Assembly: GCF_026745355.1 (NCBI RefSeq)
Contig: NC_079209.1
Location: 2,227,001-2,291,000 of the forward strand
Reading direction: 5' to 3'
Origin: Beta vulgaris subsp. vulgaris
Lineage: Eukaryota; Streptophyta; Magnoliopsida; Caryophyllales; Amaranthaceae
DNA length: 64,000 nt
Below the pieces are notes generated by a model. It was not told the DNA's origin. It made no database searches and saw only the letters and a program-made list of their open reading frames with translations. Positions 10,461 through 22,375 of this stretch are shown one piece after another (the first letter of the stretch is position 1; each line of letters starts with the position of its first letter). The position numbers and the translations under genes are program-made.

Positions 10461-13405
10461 TAAGTGGGGAGGTAAATAATGTGATGGTGGGTATTAGTGG
10501 TCTTTGACCAAACACTATTACCTGTTTCTCATGCTAATTAGCTATTTTATTTTTTTTACCTGTGTTTTTACAAGGTTCCCAAAAAAAATGTTTTTATATT
10601 TGACAGATTAGAATAATACGAGAAAGTAATTATGTTTTTACATTCATGTTCACTATTCGATTAGAAATATGAAGTATCAAAAAATAAGCTAATAAATTAT
10701 TACGGTGATATGTGAATAATGAATATTATATTTATGGAGGAAAAAAATAGAAAAATATCATCCAAAACCCTCCTTATTTTTTTGAGAAATTTCTAAAATG
10801 TCCATAACTTTGACCAAAACTATACAAATTGCCCCTGTAATATGCTACTATTCACATATCACTATTATATAAAACAACCTCAGAAAGGGACATGAATAAT
10901 AGCCAAAACAATGCATGGTTGATTAGCCTTTAGAAATGAGCTAATTATGATTCTTATGATTACTTTGGACACTAAAAAGCACATAAAGCACTACAAGTCT
11001 ACAAGTTAAATAGATTCTTTGTTTTAGAGCGATTTTTTTGGAAAAATAATAATAAACAAAAAACACATACATGGGACAGTTAATTTTTTTTGGTGCAAAA
11101 TTACAGTTAGATAGATGACAATAGAAGGGAAAAAATAAAATGAGCCCAACACCAAATGACATTTAGTAAAGTTTTCCTAGAAACTTATTTTTGATCAACT
11201 TTAACGTAAATGCAGCTAACATCTAATTTAGTCAGTAAAGTCTTATGAATTGAATTATTAAACCGTACCCAAAATTAAAGATTGAATCTCATTTATATCA
11301 CTGCGTTTAATCGTTCTCTAAAACCCGAAAAAACCATATACCACTCCCTTCTCAAAGAAGAAAAGAACTTATCTACTTTTAACTCGTGTATGAAGTACTA
11401 GTATTGATATGGTGAAGACATATGAGAAGGCTGAAGGAGATGGTCGGCATAAGTGGTGGACCAGTGAGCAGGGGATGGGGGCCCAAGTGGAGCCTCTGTT
11501 TTGTAAAAAAATCACATCTTCCAATTTTTGTCATACGCTCCTCCAAATTCAATGGTTCAATTAAAGGGTATGAAATTAAGTAAAAAGCCTGTCAACCTTA
11601 TGTTGCTAAATGCTATAATGCTATGTGAAAGGTAAATTTATGGTCCCTATAATCAGAAAGTTTGTCCTCCATTGTGGATGAATAACCGACAGATGTGTGT
11701 AATTATTAGTAAGTCCTTACAATATATTTATAAAGCAATTCACAAATCACATCTTTGATATTGAGACCACTATAGCAACGCATAAATTCGTCCCTTGTCA
11801 ATTTAAGTTTGTTAGAATTGACGGTGTTTCCTAACAAAAGTGATACCAAAGACTTAATATTGGTATGTTTTGCAAATAATAGAACTAAACACAACTTGAG
11901 GGCTACTACTGTTTGGATCCTATGCAGTCGCTCAAAATCTAGTGGTTCATCACCGCCTCTGACTTAATGTACCATGAACGAGCAGTCGAGTATTAACCTT
12001 CATTAGTTTAGTAAAGTATATTTTTTTAAAAAAAAAAACTCTCAAAAGATTAAATTTTATCAGATAAGGGCCCTGAATTTGAAGGTGTTTCAAGAGAAAA
12101 TATGTAAACAAGGGACATAGTCAAAAAAAAAAAATCAAGTTATGGTGAAAAAGTTTAATCCATATGTGATGCATGGGCATGATAGAAATGAACTACTAGT
12201 TTGAACTAAAAAATAATTAGGGGAGAATTGACAAAAAAAACCATAAACAGCAAATTTTATATTTTAATTAATAAACTAAACAACAATTATATAAAGGGGG
12301 AGGCAAGAAAAGAAAATTATTGATTAACCAATTTAACTAAAAACAGATGATAATTGATGATTAAGCAAAAGGTAAAGACTAAAAAAGATATTGCTAACTT
12401 TTCTAAAAGTGTAATGTATTTGGGTAATGGTGTTCTTCAAAGTCTTATGGCATTCCTCTTTTTGGATCGTAAAAGAAGGAAATCATGGGATTCTTTCCTT
12501 TCAAAAAAAAAGAATCATGATCTTCTGTCACTTAAGTGGCAATCTGCTTTTTGTTTCATGCTGCACAAATTTCCCCAATTATTGAACTCAGACACAATTT
12601 CAAGTATTTGTATGCTTAGTGGTTTAATTAAGTTTTCCTTTTTCCTTAAAACAAAAAAAGCAAGATTTTACTCACTTGATAGGACTTTAAGAGTACTTAC
12701 ATAAATCAGATCCTAAGGATATATGGGGTTCAAATCTTGCCAAGTGAGATAGCAATCGGCAAAGTTTTCAGTCCAGACGAAGCAGCTCGAAACTTGCTTT
12801 CACTCAACAGGAGAAACAAGCCAAGCAAAATCAAGCTCCTCCTTCCTTTCTTTTCGCATTTCTTCTCAACCATGACGGGTGAAATGCTTATAGATGGTGA
12901 TCCCATTACTGTGTCCCTAATCATGTATTCCCAAATGTTGGCATCCAATATCATCTTGAGCCCCAGTATTGTGAGTATACTTTTAATCAAGCTTAGTTTT
13001 AACCTAGTGGTAAGGATTTTAATTTGTGATTTGAAGGTTCTGAGCTCGACTTCTCACTAGGAAGGTGATACTCTTATCCTTCTCCTTGCCTAGACCTTGT
13101 TAGTAAAGCTCTGGTCCAGGGTCGTTTAATCATCTATGGCTAACCTCTTCCAAAGACAGCCGCCTTAGAAATTAGCACTAAAAGGTTCAGGCTACTAATG
13201 CCGAGAACCACCTTAGGATCACAAGTCTAGCCGAAAATCATCAAATCCTGGAGATGCCGGTACATGAAAATCAAGCATTAAATCTTTAAACTCGAAACCA
13301 TTAAAAGATTAAGCAGCAAGAGAAACCTCGATAGGAATTAATCGAGGAAAAGCCAACTCATGAAGGATCAAAAGGAAGTGCAGTGATTTTAGTGAACATT
13401 CCAAA
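10461..13405. other. AT-rich intergenic DNA, no gene seen
   Basis: I find no supported gene. The longest open frame (12354-12704) has low-complexity, Lys/Phe-rich content and no recognisable motif. 12730-12980 looks less AT-biased, as if derived from coding or repeat DNA, but I cannot place it. Confidence 0.5.
12990..13120 (+). repeat. tRNA-like (SINE-type) relic
   Basis: TTAACCTAGTGGTAAGGA resembles a Pol III A box, and a degenerate B-box-like GGTTCTGAGCTCGAC follows about 40 bases later. A similar arrangement occurs on the minus strand at 51890-52030. No target duplication was identified. Confidence 0.3.
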
Positions 13406-13410
13406 CGATT

Positions 13411-13902
13411 TGTTTCGGTATCGAAAACGGTGCCGGACTCTTTGAGAGTTGTCCGACAGTAAATGGATGTCCGTGAGGGATTCTGCGACAGTAACAAACG
13501 TGAGCTACCCTCGGGGGTGTTTCGAGGAAACCCCCTCCGACGCTCAAGTCAGCTAATTACTCAAGAGGATTCTAGAGAGAGAGAGAGAGCTTAGAGAGAG
13601 ATATATGCTATTTTTAGTATGAGAGAATGTACCTGCAGGAATAGTACTAGATGGCTATTTATAGGCGTACTATTCACCTGACAGGGCGTGTAATCTTGTG
13701 ACACTTGTACTGTTGTGATTGATCTTGTCAGAGGGAAGATTCCCTTTACTTTGTCGTTTTCCTTGGCCGTGACGGCGGTCTCAGCATGGAGACAAAAGAT
13801 GACGAATTTGGAGTGGTCACTCCTTTTGTGAGCCCACGTCACCTTGATTTGCTCTCGGCCAATATACAATGTCCGCTAGCAAATTTGGGTTACACCCATA
13901 CA
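13411..13902 (-). repeat. 3' LTR of the gypsy element (left copy)
   Basis: This 492-bp LTR begins TGTTTCGGTATCG and ends CCCATACA on the plus strand. Aligned by eye with the right LTR it differs by about four substitutions and a handful of short indels, several in homopolymers or the GA microsatellite near 13575. The minus strand carries CTATAAATAG near 13650-13660, a good TATA box. A G-rich stretch on the minus strand at about 13915-13904 (reads CTGGGGGGC) just inside the LTR is the likely polypurine tract. Confidence 0.95.
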
Positions 13903-14178
13903 ACTAGCCCCCCAGCATCTTTGACGGTCGCGACCGTCATGGATGTTCTATTTTGGTGACGTGGATGACTTAAGGTTCCCCTATTAATTGGCCTTTTTCT
14001 TGTTTCCACGTGTCAACCTGGGGTGAGTCGTTGGTTTTTGAAAAAGTGCAATCATTACTAAACTCTGGAATCCCGCTCGTTTTTTCCTTTTTGGACTTTA
14101 GGGTGTACTGCGCGAGCGACACTTGTCATGCATCCGCAGAGGCAGTTGATACGGTTTCAATCCAAGCCCTTTATTTCG

Positions 14179-14188
14179 GTATTTAAAA
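14179..14188 (+). promoter_or_regulatory. Possible TATA box of the antisense gene
   Basis: Plus strand TATTTAAAAG lies about 410 bases upstream of the antisense ATG at 14595, followed by a pyrimidine-rich leader. This is motif and position evidence only. Confidence 0.3.
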
Positions 14189-14594
14189 GCGAAATTCCTT
14201 TTTTCTTTCTACTTTTACTCAACTCCTTCTCCTTCCTTCAGACTTTTCTCTGGTTTTTCTCCATTTTCTTGCGAACTTTGAACTCGCTGTTTCTCGGTGC
14301 TAGGTTGCTTCTTTCGCCTCGAAATTACCAAATCCTGCTACTTTTCTTTGTTCTCTTCACACTCTCCGAAAAAAGGTCACTTTTTGGCTCCGTTTTCTGG
14401 GTTTATTCTCGGGGGATTCTATCGACATTGTTGCGACATTTTCTCCGGCGAGCTTTTGCTAGAGAACCGTTTCCTGGGACGTTTTTCTTTGTCGAGGTTC
14501 TTATCTTTCGGTCTGTCCCTTGTTCAGGTACCCTCTTTTTCTATCCTTTAGTTTTTCTCTTCATTTTTTGTTTTTATTTTTCTTTCTTGAAATC

Positions 14595-16940
14595 ATGTCG
14601 GACCAGTCAGATAGTCAGAATTCTTTAGGAACTAACTTGATGACTGAGAGTGAACCCTCTTCTCCTTCTCTTCATGGTGGGTCCAGCTCATCCGATTCTA
14701 GCCCCCCAGATGGGAGGACTCGCCTCTTGGCTGACCTTCCTCTTACTTCTGACCGGGAAAAAGAACTTAGGTCTAAGTTTTTAAATGACCGTTCCTCTCC
14801 CGAATTGGCCAATTTGACCACCCAGTTTTTGACCGCTAGGATGAGTGGGGATAATCAAACACTTAAGGAATTGAGACATCAAATTCTGGCCCGTAGGACA
14901 CTTAGGCACCCTCCCCCTGATGCCGTCCCTGGGTTGGATGTTCAACCTCTGAGAGAGCATGCCTGGCTTGAGAGCCTAGCTGATGCCGGGGTCGTGACCG
15001 ATCCCAGCGTTTTCGACCGTCTTGCCCGAGATCCAACTCCTTCTCATCCCTCTCATCCTCCTGTTGTCAATTTAGGTTCTGATAGCGACTCTATTGCCAG
15101 CATGGAACATGATGCTCCTTCCTCTCTGGCCGTGACCCTGAATCCCGTCCCAGTCAATTTGACGTTGGAGAGAGTTCTGCTATGCCTTCCTCTCCGCGGC
15201 CTGAGGTGATCCCGGCCCGGACAGATGTTCTTCACTCAGGGAAATGGTTGCCAGTAGACTATAGTGACGGCCCAAAGAAGACCGTTATATGCAAGAATTG
15301 GCGGTTGGCGGCCTTAGAGCTGAATTATTGCGAGGTTGCTAAGAAATTGTACGGCTTTCCTGCTGAGTACAACCTAGTGGTCCCGGCCGAGGGGAGTAAA
15401 GTGATAGACTGTCCTCCCGGTCATGTTGCCGTGTATGCTCATCACCTAGAGTATGGACTGCGGTTTCCCTTGGACCCGGTACTAGCTAAAATCATCCAAG
15501 CTTTCAATGTCTGCCTTGCCCAGCTAACGCCTTTGGCCGTTAGGAATATAGTCGCTTATGTTTGGGTTTGCCGTTATAATGGCTTTCCCGAGACTTTGAA
15601 TTTATTCCGGCGGTTGCACTGGCTGAGAAAGAACGGCTCCGCCGAGAAGGGCTGGTGGTCTCTGATGACGGCCGCAGACAAGATGACGGTCTACCCAAAA
15701 ATGAGTGGGCTTAAAAGTGGCAGGGAGCCTTTTACTGGCTGAAGGTTCCGGACAATTTTCCTCTTCGCCGCCACTTCACCAAACCTTTTCCCAGGATGGA
15801 GGACGTTACTAAGTATGAGTTGACGGAGGCCGAGTTGAAGGCCTTCGAATATTTTGATTCTGTGGACGTGGTCCTTGAGGGGGATGAGGGTGAGACGAGG
15901 ATTCCCCGTGTTTGGCTTCCTCACGCCAAATACATCCTTGGGAATGAGCCTTTGTCCGCTGTCTTCCTGTGCCGGACTCATCCAGAAGGTGGGTAAAGTG
16001 ACTTCTGGTCCGACATGATTCTTATATATCTTTTTTATTTTTTGTTTATGCCCTAACTTTTCTTGCCGTTCTGACTGCTCTGTATGATTTGCTTTCAGGG
16101 GACGTCAGCTTGGACTTAGAGGAATTGGGTTTGGACGACAAGTTACAACCCATGGCCCCGAATCCTGACGAGCCTCTTATTGACTACGACACTATCCACG
16201 GGCTCACTGGCGGCCCTCGGGGAACTGATAGGAATCCCGGTCGCGGAAATCGGGCTGGGAGGACGGCCCGTCGTGCTGGGAGGACTCAGGGTCGCGGCCC
16301 TGGCCGCGGGGAGTCGACTCCTTCTCGCTCCGCCATCCAGGTCCCCATAAACAGGGGTGGCGGTAGTACCTCTCGTCGGCGTCCGCGAGAGCCTGAGATT
16401 GATGCCCCTAACAAGCGCCAGTCTGTAGAAGTTAACTCTACGGACTTGGCCGTGAATGACAATCAGGGGCTCTCTCTTTCGCCTGTACGAGAGCCGGCCC
16501 CGGGAGATCAGCAATATTCGGACTCCTTAGCTCGCAGCAAAGATGCTGCCGTTGGTTCTAGCTGCTCTACCCGCCAAAGGGTGTACGAGATGCTCAGCAG
16601 GCCAACCTTCCTCTCGGACCTTGGTCCGGGAATCTTTTGTCGGGCGCAAGAGTGGATTGAGACTAACATCGTCCCTCTTTGCGCCTCTGTCAAGGCTGCC
16701 CTTTCTCATCCTCCTTCTGTTGCCGGCCGAGCTTTCAGACCGGTTCTGGATGTGAGGGAGGATGAGTCCATTTTTGCTGACATCCCTGCCAATGGCGGTA
16801 ATTAGGGTATCGTCTTCTGAAAGGACTCCAACTGCCCTTTGACCGTCCAGCCGATAAGTTGGTGGCGCCTGCTGCTCAATTAGCTCACGACCTTGTCGTG
16901 GTAAGTACATGTATTTTCTTTTACTTCTGTTCTCGTCTTC

Positions 16941-16973
<33 letters not shown>

Positions 16974-17555
16974 ATCTTTTTCTGTGCTGTGCTTTTTAGG
17001 CCGGGAATCTGCTGTTGAGCTTATAGCTCAATACTTGGAGTACCAGCGTCTGGCTGAGAGCGCTGGTGGAACCATCCAAGGTTTGGAGGCCGACAAGGTT
17101 GGCCTTTCTGCTCAGATCTCTCAATTGGAGGCCAGCCTGGAATCTGAGAAGAAGGCTAAGGCTGAGGCTGACAAGGAGCTGGGGAGCTACGCTTGAAAGC
17201 CAAGGAGCTCGAGGACCTGCGGCTGAAGAATTCCAACTTGGAATGCTCTCAAAGCGTCCCAGGATGAGAAGGAGACGCTGTGAAGGAAGCTGCTGCTGAA
17301 GCTCATCAAGTTGCTGTGGCGGACTTCAAGAGGTCTGAGGAGTTCATTGGCCTTCTCGGCGAGCGATATGACGGGGCTGGGTGGCCGCTAAGAGGTGTGT
17401 CTGCCATCCCATCCAAGCTTTGATTGGGAGCAGATGGAAATCGCCTTTGGCGAGGGTGTTCACAGGCAACCCTTAGCGGAGAGCCCTATATCTGCTCCGA
17501 GGAGGTTATTGCCAACATTTTGCCTACTGCTGAAGATGATGCGCCTCCTTCATGA
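14595..17555 (+). pseudogene. Antisense accessory gene of the gypsy element, decayed, with introns
   Basis: It runs opposite to gag-pol. From ATG 14595 the product has a Ser/Pro-rich head. From about 15200 to 15990 a domain resembles the 'putative gypsy type transposon' family (PF04195), with a segment like LRFPLDPVLAKIIQAF. Next come an Arg/Gly-rich tract (16240-16400) and a coiled coil (17030-17230) with Glu/Lys/Leu heptads. The C-terminus ends at a TGA, 17553-17555. An intron at 15989-16098 (GT-AG) joins the flanking frames exactly. A second probable intron is about 16901-16999. The frame is broken near 15150, 15718 and 16797 and again in the last exon, mostly consistent with loss of one base. 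Some Tat-lineage elements are known to carry antisense ORFs; the function of this one is unknown. Confidence 0.7.
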
Positions 17556-17843
17556 AGACTTTGGCGGTCATCTTCAACCTCCTCAATAGCGTCCAATAGT
17601 TTGTAATAGTTTAGATTGTCAGCCTTTGAATGGCATGTAAACTAATTTTTGACTTTTGTTACTGGATCCATAAATGCCTTTTTTGAGTGGCTGACTAATT
17701 TTGTTTGTAGTTGGCCGCCAAGCCAGTAATTTATGATTTTCCTTTGATACACATTCTTCTCTTATTTAATCCGAAGCTTTTGTGCCCGTTGCTCTATGTT
17801 AGCCATATTTCTATTTAATTTTTCTGTTTTCCAGTAACTGTTG

Positions 17844-18223
17844 GCCTGTCATTTGGTCGCTAATGTTTATGTTGCCTGTTATATGGCCATTAGCGATTCT
17901 GCCTGTTATGTGGCCGCCAATGCTTACGTTGCCTGTTATATGGCACTTAGCGCATATTTTGCCTGTTATATGGCCTAATGTTTATGTCGCCTGTTATATG
18001 GCCATTTAGCGTTTATTTTGCCTGTTATATGGCCGCTAATGTTTACTTAGCCTGTCATATGGCTATTTAGCGTTTATTTTGCCTGTTATATGGCCGCTAA
18101 TGTTTACATAGCCTGTCATATGGCTGATATATGTGCTTAGCCTGTCATATGGCTATTAACCCTACCTAGCCTATTATGCGGCTGATATGATTACTTAGCC
18201 TGTTATATGGCTGTTAACATTTG
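17844..18223. repeat. Tandem array of about 30-bp units in the gypsy 3' region
   Basis: Thirteen units begin GCCTGTTATATGGC or a close variant, spaced 27-31 bp apart. In the middle, units alternate between a TTTAGCG and a CTAATG version, suggesting a dimer of about 60 bp. The array lies between the end of integrase and the antisense gene. Confidence 0.9.
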
Positions 18224-18299
18224 TAACAATCTTTTACTTAGCGAAAATATGGATAATGATGAGCAAACATAAACAGAATGTCGGAACGCTAACGGAGTT

Positions 18300-19614
18300 T
18301 TATTTATGTATAATGCCATCAAAGGCTCCTGGCCCATTACATTTCTTTGAATTATACATAATATTCTTAAGGACGTCAGCATTCCAGCAGTTCTTCAGCT
18401 CTTTCCCATCCATTCCTTTGAGAATGAAGGATCCCGGACCTATCTTTCGAGCTATGATATATGGGCCTTCCCAATTGGCATTAGCTTTACCCTCTGTGTG
18501 AGCTTTTCCGTGGCGGCTGTCCTTCGCAGAACTAGCTCGCCTTCAGCTAACGGTCTCTCCAAGACCTTCTTGTTATAGGCTTTACGGATTCGGTCCTTGT
18601 ACTGCTGATCTCAATTCCGCTTTTAACCTTATCTCAGGCAAGAAATCCAAATCCTCTTTCAGTGCCTGATCATTCCTTTCCAGGGCCTGATGTTTATCCG
18701 ATAGGTGGGCAAGCCTACTTCTACTGGCAGCACTGCTTCTGCGCCAAATGTTAGCTTGAAAGGGCTTTCCCCCGTCGCTTCTTTCTCAGTTGTCCTATTT
18801 GCCCATAGAACAGCCGGTACCATCTCGGCCCATTTTCCCTTAAACTCATCGAGCTTCTTTTTTAAGGCGTTCAGAATTTGCTTGTTGGCGGCCTCTGCCT
18901 GACCGTTACTCTGAGGATGGCACACTGCGGAATATGCAAACTTCACGCGGAAGTCCGAGAGAAAAGACTGAATGGGCCTACAGTCAAATTGGACTCCGTG
19001 GTCGAATACGATCGCGGCCGGGATGCCAAACCTAGTCATAATGTTCTGCCAGATGAACTTTTTTACTTGGTTGGCCTTTATCTTCGCTGTCGGCTCCGCT
19101 TCGATCCACTTTGTGAAGTAATCAATGCCCACAATCAAGAACGCCTTCCTCCCGTCGCGGTTGTGAACGGTCCCAGAATATCCATTCCCCACTGAGCGAA
19201 TGGTATCGGACACAGAATGGGCTGTAAGTCATTGGCGGGCCTTTTATCACCGGTGCAAACTTCTGGCACTTATCACATCTTTTCACATAGCCTTGCGCAT
19301 CGGACAACATGCTGGGCCAGTAGAATCCAGCCCTGAGTGCCTTTAAAGCCATGCTTTACCTCCAATGTGGTTCCACAGACACCCTCGTGAATTTCTTCCA
19401 TTATCTTCACGGCCTCAGCAGATGTTGCGCATTTTAACAGTGGCAGGCTAAATGATTTTTTGTACAACTCATTCTGATATATCACGTACCAACTTGCTTG
19501 CTTCTGCAATTTTTTGCGGCCTGTGGGATCTGCCGGGAGCATTCCTGTTTGCTTGTACCTCACTAGCTCTGTAAACCATTCCCCTTGCTGGTCAATGCTG
19601 TATATCATGGCCAC
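18300..19614 (-). pseudogene. Integrase of the gypsy element, frameshifted
   Basis: Integrase inserts the cDNA into host DNA. The N-terminal HHCC zinc region is visible in pieces (IHEGVCG in one frame; YVKRCDKCQKFAP in another near 19270). The catalytic core is 19213-18659, with the first Asp in VGIDYFTKWIEAEPTAK, the second in VFDHGVQFD and the Glu in NGQAEAANK. The second motif is usually DNG, so DHG is unusual. A C-terminal WEGPYIIARKIGPGSF segment lies near 18460 and the stop is at 18302-18300. Frame breaks around 19340 and 18650 separate the parts. Confidence 0.85.
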
Positions 19615-19645
19615 TTTCTTGGCAATGCTTTTTTCCTTGAGGATG

Positions 19646-20203
19646 TCACCGTGACCATCCTTCCACCTGGAATGAGTCTGAGCTAGCTAACTTAGATAGG
19701 GAGTCCGCCTTCATGTTCTCAGCCCTTGGAATCGCTTCTACTTCGAACTGCTCAAGCTGTGCTATTATTTCCTTGGCTTTTTCCACATACTTAACCATGT
19801 TGGGCTCTCGGACTTCAAATTCTCCTTTAAGCTGACTGCTAACCAACTGTGAATCTGTTTTAAGAGGACGCTTTTAGCTCCTGCTGCAATGCACATTCTC
19901 AAGCCAGCAATGGCTGCTTCATACTCCGACTCATTATTGAGGCTGGGAAAGCGAATTTGATGGCGTACTCGAAGGTGTTTCCTTCTGGGCTGGTTATCAC
20001 AATACCGGCCCCAGCTCCGCTCGCGCCGAAGATCCGTCCACCTCCAGCAGCCATGATTCCTTTTCTTTTATCTCTGCCTCTTCGTAAGCCTCCGTCATGA
20101 AATCCGCCAGTGCTTGTGCTTTTATGGCCGTTCGCGGCTTATACTGAATATCATACTCCGACAATTCAATGGCCCATTTCAATAGGCGCCCAGAGGTGTC
20201 CAT
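19646..20203 (-). pseudogene. Second RNase H segment of the gypsy element (broken)
   Basis: Downstream of the first RNase H the frame reads WLLEVDGSSARAELGPV near 20000-20050, the DGSS-type start of the additional RNase H typical of Tat/Ogre/Retand elements. After a frame break it continues with QLEQFEVEAIPRAENMKADSLSKLAS (split over two segments, ending at 19646), the usual RNase H C-terminal motif with a catalytic Asp. It presumably helps process RNA/DNA hybrids in reverse transcription. Confidence 0.75.
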
Positions 20204-20468
20204 CTTTTGCAGAGTTTTTCCAACGGCTGATCTGTTAACACCTGAATTGGATGACAGTCAAAATAGGGCCTTAATTTCCGAGCCGCTACAATAACCGCCA
20301 GTGCCATTTTCTCTATCTGCTGATACCGGCTTTCTGGGCCGTTAAGGATATGGCTGACGAAGTATATTGGATGCTGCTGTTTTTCCCTTTCTGTTATCAG
20401 CACTGCCGCTACCGTTTTGGGGGAGGCCGAGACGTATAACTGCAATGTGTCTCCTGCCTCTGGCCTTG
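20179..20468 (-). pseudogene. First RNase H domain of the gypsy element
   Basis: The frame contains YVSASPKTVAAVLITE, then PIYFVSHILNGPESRYQQIE and ALAVIVAARKLRPYF, the order found in Ty3/gypsy RNase H following the reverse transcriptase. It is separated from the reverse transcriptase frame by a shift near 20460 and from the second RNase H frame by another near 20180. Confidence 0.8.
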
Positions 20469-21557
20469 TTATTGTTGGCAGCTTTGCAAGGTGCTCCTTG
20501 ACGGCCGAGAAAGCTTTGCTCTGCTCTTCTCCCCATTCGAATTTTTATTCCCCCTTAGCAACGCGAAAAACGGAAGGGCCTTATCAGCCGACTTCGATAT
20601 GAATCTCGTCAAAGCGGCCATCCTGCCCGTTAATCTCTGGATGTCCTTGACACCTCTGGGCTCCGGAAGGCTTAAAATTGCCTGAACCTTGTCTGGGTTC
20701 GCATCAATGCCTCTTTTGCTCACCATAAATCCAAGAAATTTTCCTGCTCTTACTCCAAAGACGCACTTCTTTGGGTTCAATTTCATGCTGTATTTTCTCA
20801 ATGTTTTGAATGTTTCTTCCAGGTCCGTCAGATGCTCTCGGTCCGTCTTACTTTTGACAATAGAGTCGTCCACGTACACTTCTATATTACGCCCTTTCTG
20901 AGCCGCAAACACCTTGTCCACTAACTTCTGGTACGTTGCCCCAGCGTTTCTCAGGCCGAAAGGCATTGCCTTATAATTGTAAACACCTCCATCTGTGATG
21001 AATGCCGTTTTCTTGCGGTCCTCCTTCAACAAGCTTATTTGATGATACCCTGAGAAGGCGTCCATGAAACTCAGTAGTGCATGTCCGCTAGTAGAATCCA
21101 CTAGCTGATCTATTCTTGGCAGAGGATAGCAGTCCTTAGGGCATGCCCTATTCAAGTTTGTGAAATCCACGCACATACGCCACTGGCCGTTGGCCTTCTT
21201 CACCATGACTACATTTGCCAGCCATTCAGGGTAGTCACAAGGCTCGATAAAATCAGCCGCTATCAGCTTTTCTACTTCTTCTTTGATGGCCTTATTTTTT
21301 TCGGCTGAGAAGGCTCTCTTCTTTTGCTTTACCGGTCGGACTGTGCTGTCGACGTTTAATCGATGAACCATCACGGCCGGGTCTATTCCCGGCATCTCGT
21401 CTGCTGAGAAAGCAAATATGTCAGCATTTTCTCTCAGGAGAGTTACCAATTTACCCGGACCTCCGGGTCCATGTCCATCCGACCGCGACCGACCGAGCAG
21501 GATCATCTGCCAAAACTTCTTGTTTTGTTTCCCCATCAGGTTGTGGCCTCGGCTCAT
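20469..21557 (-). pseudogene. Reverse transcriptase of the gypsy element
   Basis: This domain copies element RNA to cDNA. The 362-codon frame holds the reverse transcriptase core in order: WRMCVDFTNLNRACPKD, then LLSFMDAFSGYHQI with the first catalytic Asp, the AMPFGLRNAGATYQKLVDKV block, and the YVDD active site in EVYVDDSIVKSK. It ends with a KFLGFMVSKRGIDANPDKV thumb/connection region. The core is intact. It loses frame at the junction to RNase H. Similarity is to plant Ty3/gypsy Tat-type polymerases. Confidence 0.92.
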
Positions 21558-21660
21558 CCTCTGGCCGAGACTCCAACTCTTCTAGCGGCACCTCTTTACC
21601 TTCCGGACAATGAGTACTCCTCTTCTTCGTTACTGTCATTCTTCTCTACCTGAGTTCTTC

Positions 21661-22375
21661 TCATAGCCCTCCTTTGCTTTCTTGAGGGGGGATCTGGGTT
21701 TTCGACCGGGAACCTTCTTGCTGGTGCTTTAATGTTGTTAAATAGCATGATCTTGCCATCTCCTGATTGCCCTTCAATCTTGATGTGGATCCGTCATTGG
21801 AAACATACAACATGGTTAGGTGGTAAGTTGAGACGACACCTTGAATGTCGTGAATGAACGGACGTCCAATGATTGCATTGTATGCTCCCGGAACATCCAC
21901 TACCAGAAACTCAGTCATGACGTCTCTGGCTGACTCATCTTCCCCAACACGCACTGGGAGTGAGATTAACCCTTCTGGCACCACTGATGCCCCTGTGAAT
22001 CCAATGACAGGATATCGGACCGGCTTCAAGTACTCTCGCCCAACATGAGCTTTTCGAACGTTGATAAGTACAGAATTTCGCGGAGCTTCCTCCATCCACC
22101 AAAATCTCTTGTACCAGACAGTTTGAGACTTTTAGGGTCACTACCAGCGGATCATCATGAGGATATACCACATGCTTCGCATCCTCCAGGGTAAACGACA
22201 TGGCCGGCATTGCCGGCTGATTCTTCCAGGGCAAACTGGCATTGAAGTTGACCTGATGTCGAAATTCCTTCAAACTTGCCTTGGCACCATTAACACTTCC
22301 CCCATGGATGGGACCCCCACTAATAACGTGAATCTCGCCGAGCCGGGACTGAACAGCTCGAGTCACGGGCTTCAC
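21661..22375 (-). pseudogene. Aspartic protease region of the gypsy element
   Basis: Two overlapping frames carry it. The first (22375-21935) has MSFTLEDAKHVVYPHDDPLV and the active site ILVDGGSSA. The second (22095-21661) has AYNAIIGRPFIHDIQGVVST, which follows the protease in this lineage. A one-frame shift between them breaks the reading frame near 22100. The protease would cut Gag-Pol during particle maturation. Confidence 0.8.

Noticed and set aside
12354..12704. 116-codon plus-strand open frame
   Set aside because: Low-complexity composition, no family resemblance, no promoter or splice context.
12730..12990. Overlapping open frames on both strands
   Set aside because: Neither translation resembles a known protein; could be a repeat fragment but cannot be supported as a gene.
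14128..14551. Open frames upstream of the antisense gene
   Set aside because: Phe/Leu-rich translation of a pyrimidine-rich leader; no domain, and the convincing ATG is at 14595.
20417..20901. Plus-strand open frames opposite reverse transcriptase and RNase H
   Set aside because: They are shadows of the conserved minus-strand polymerase.
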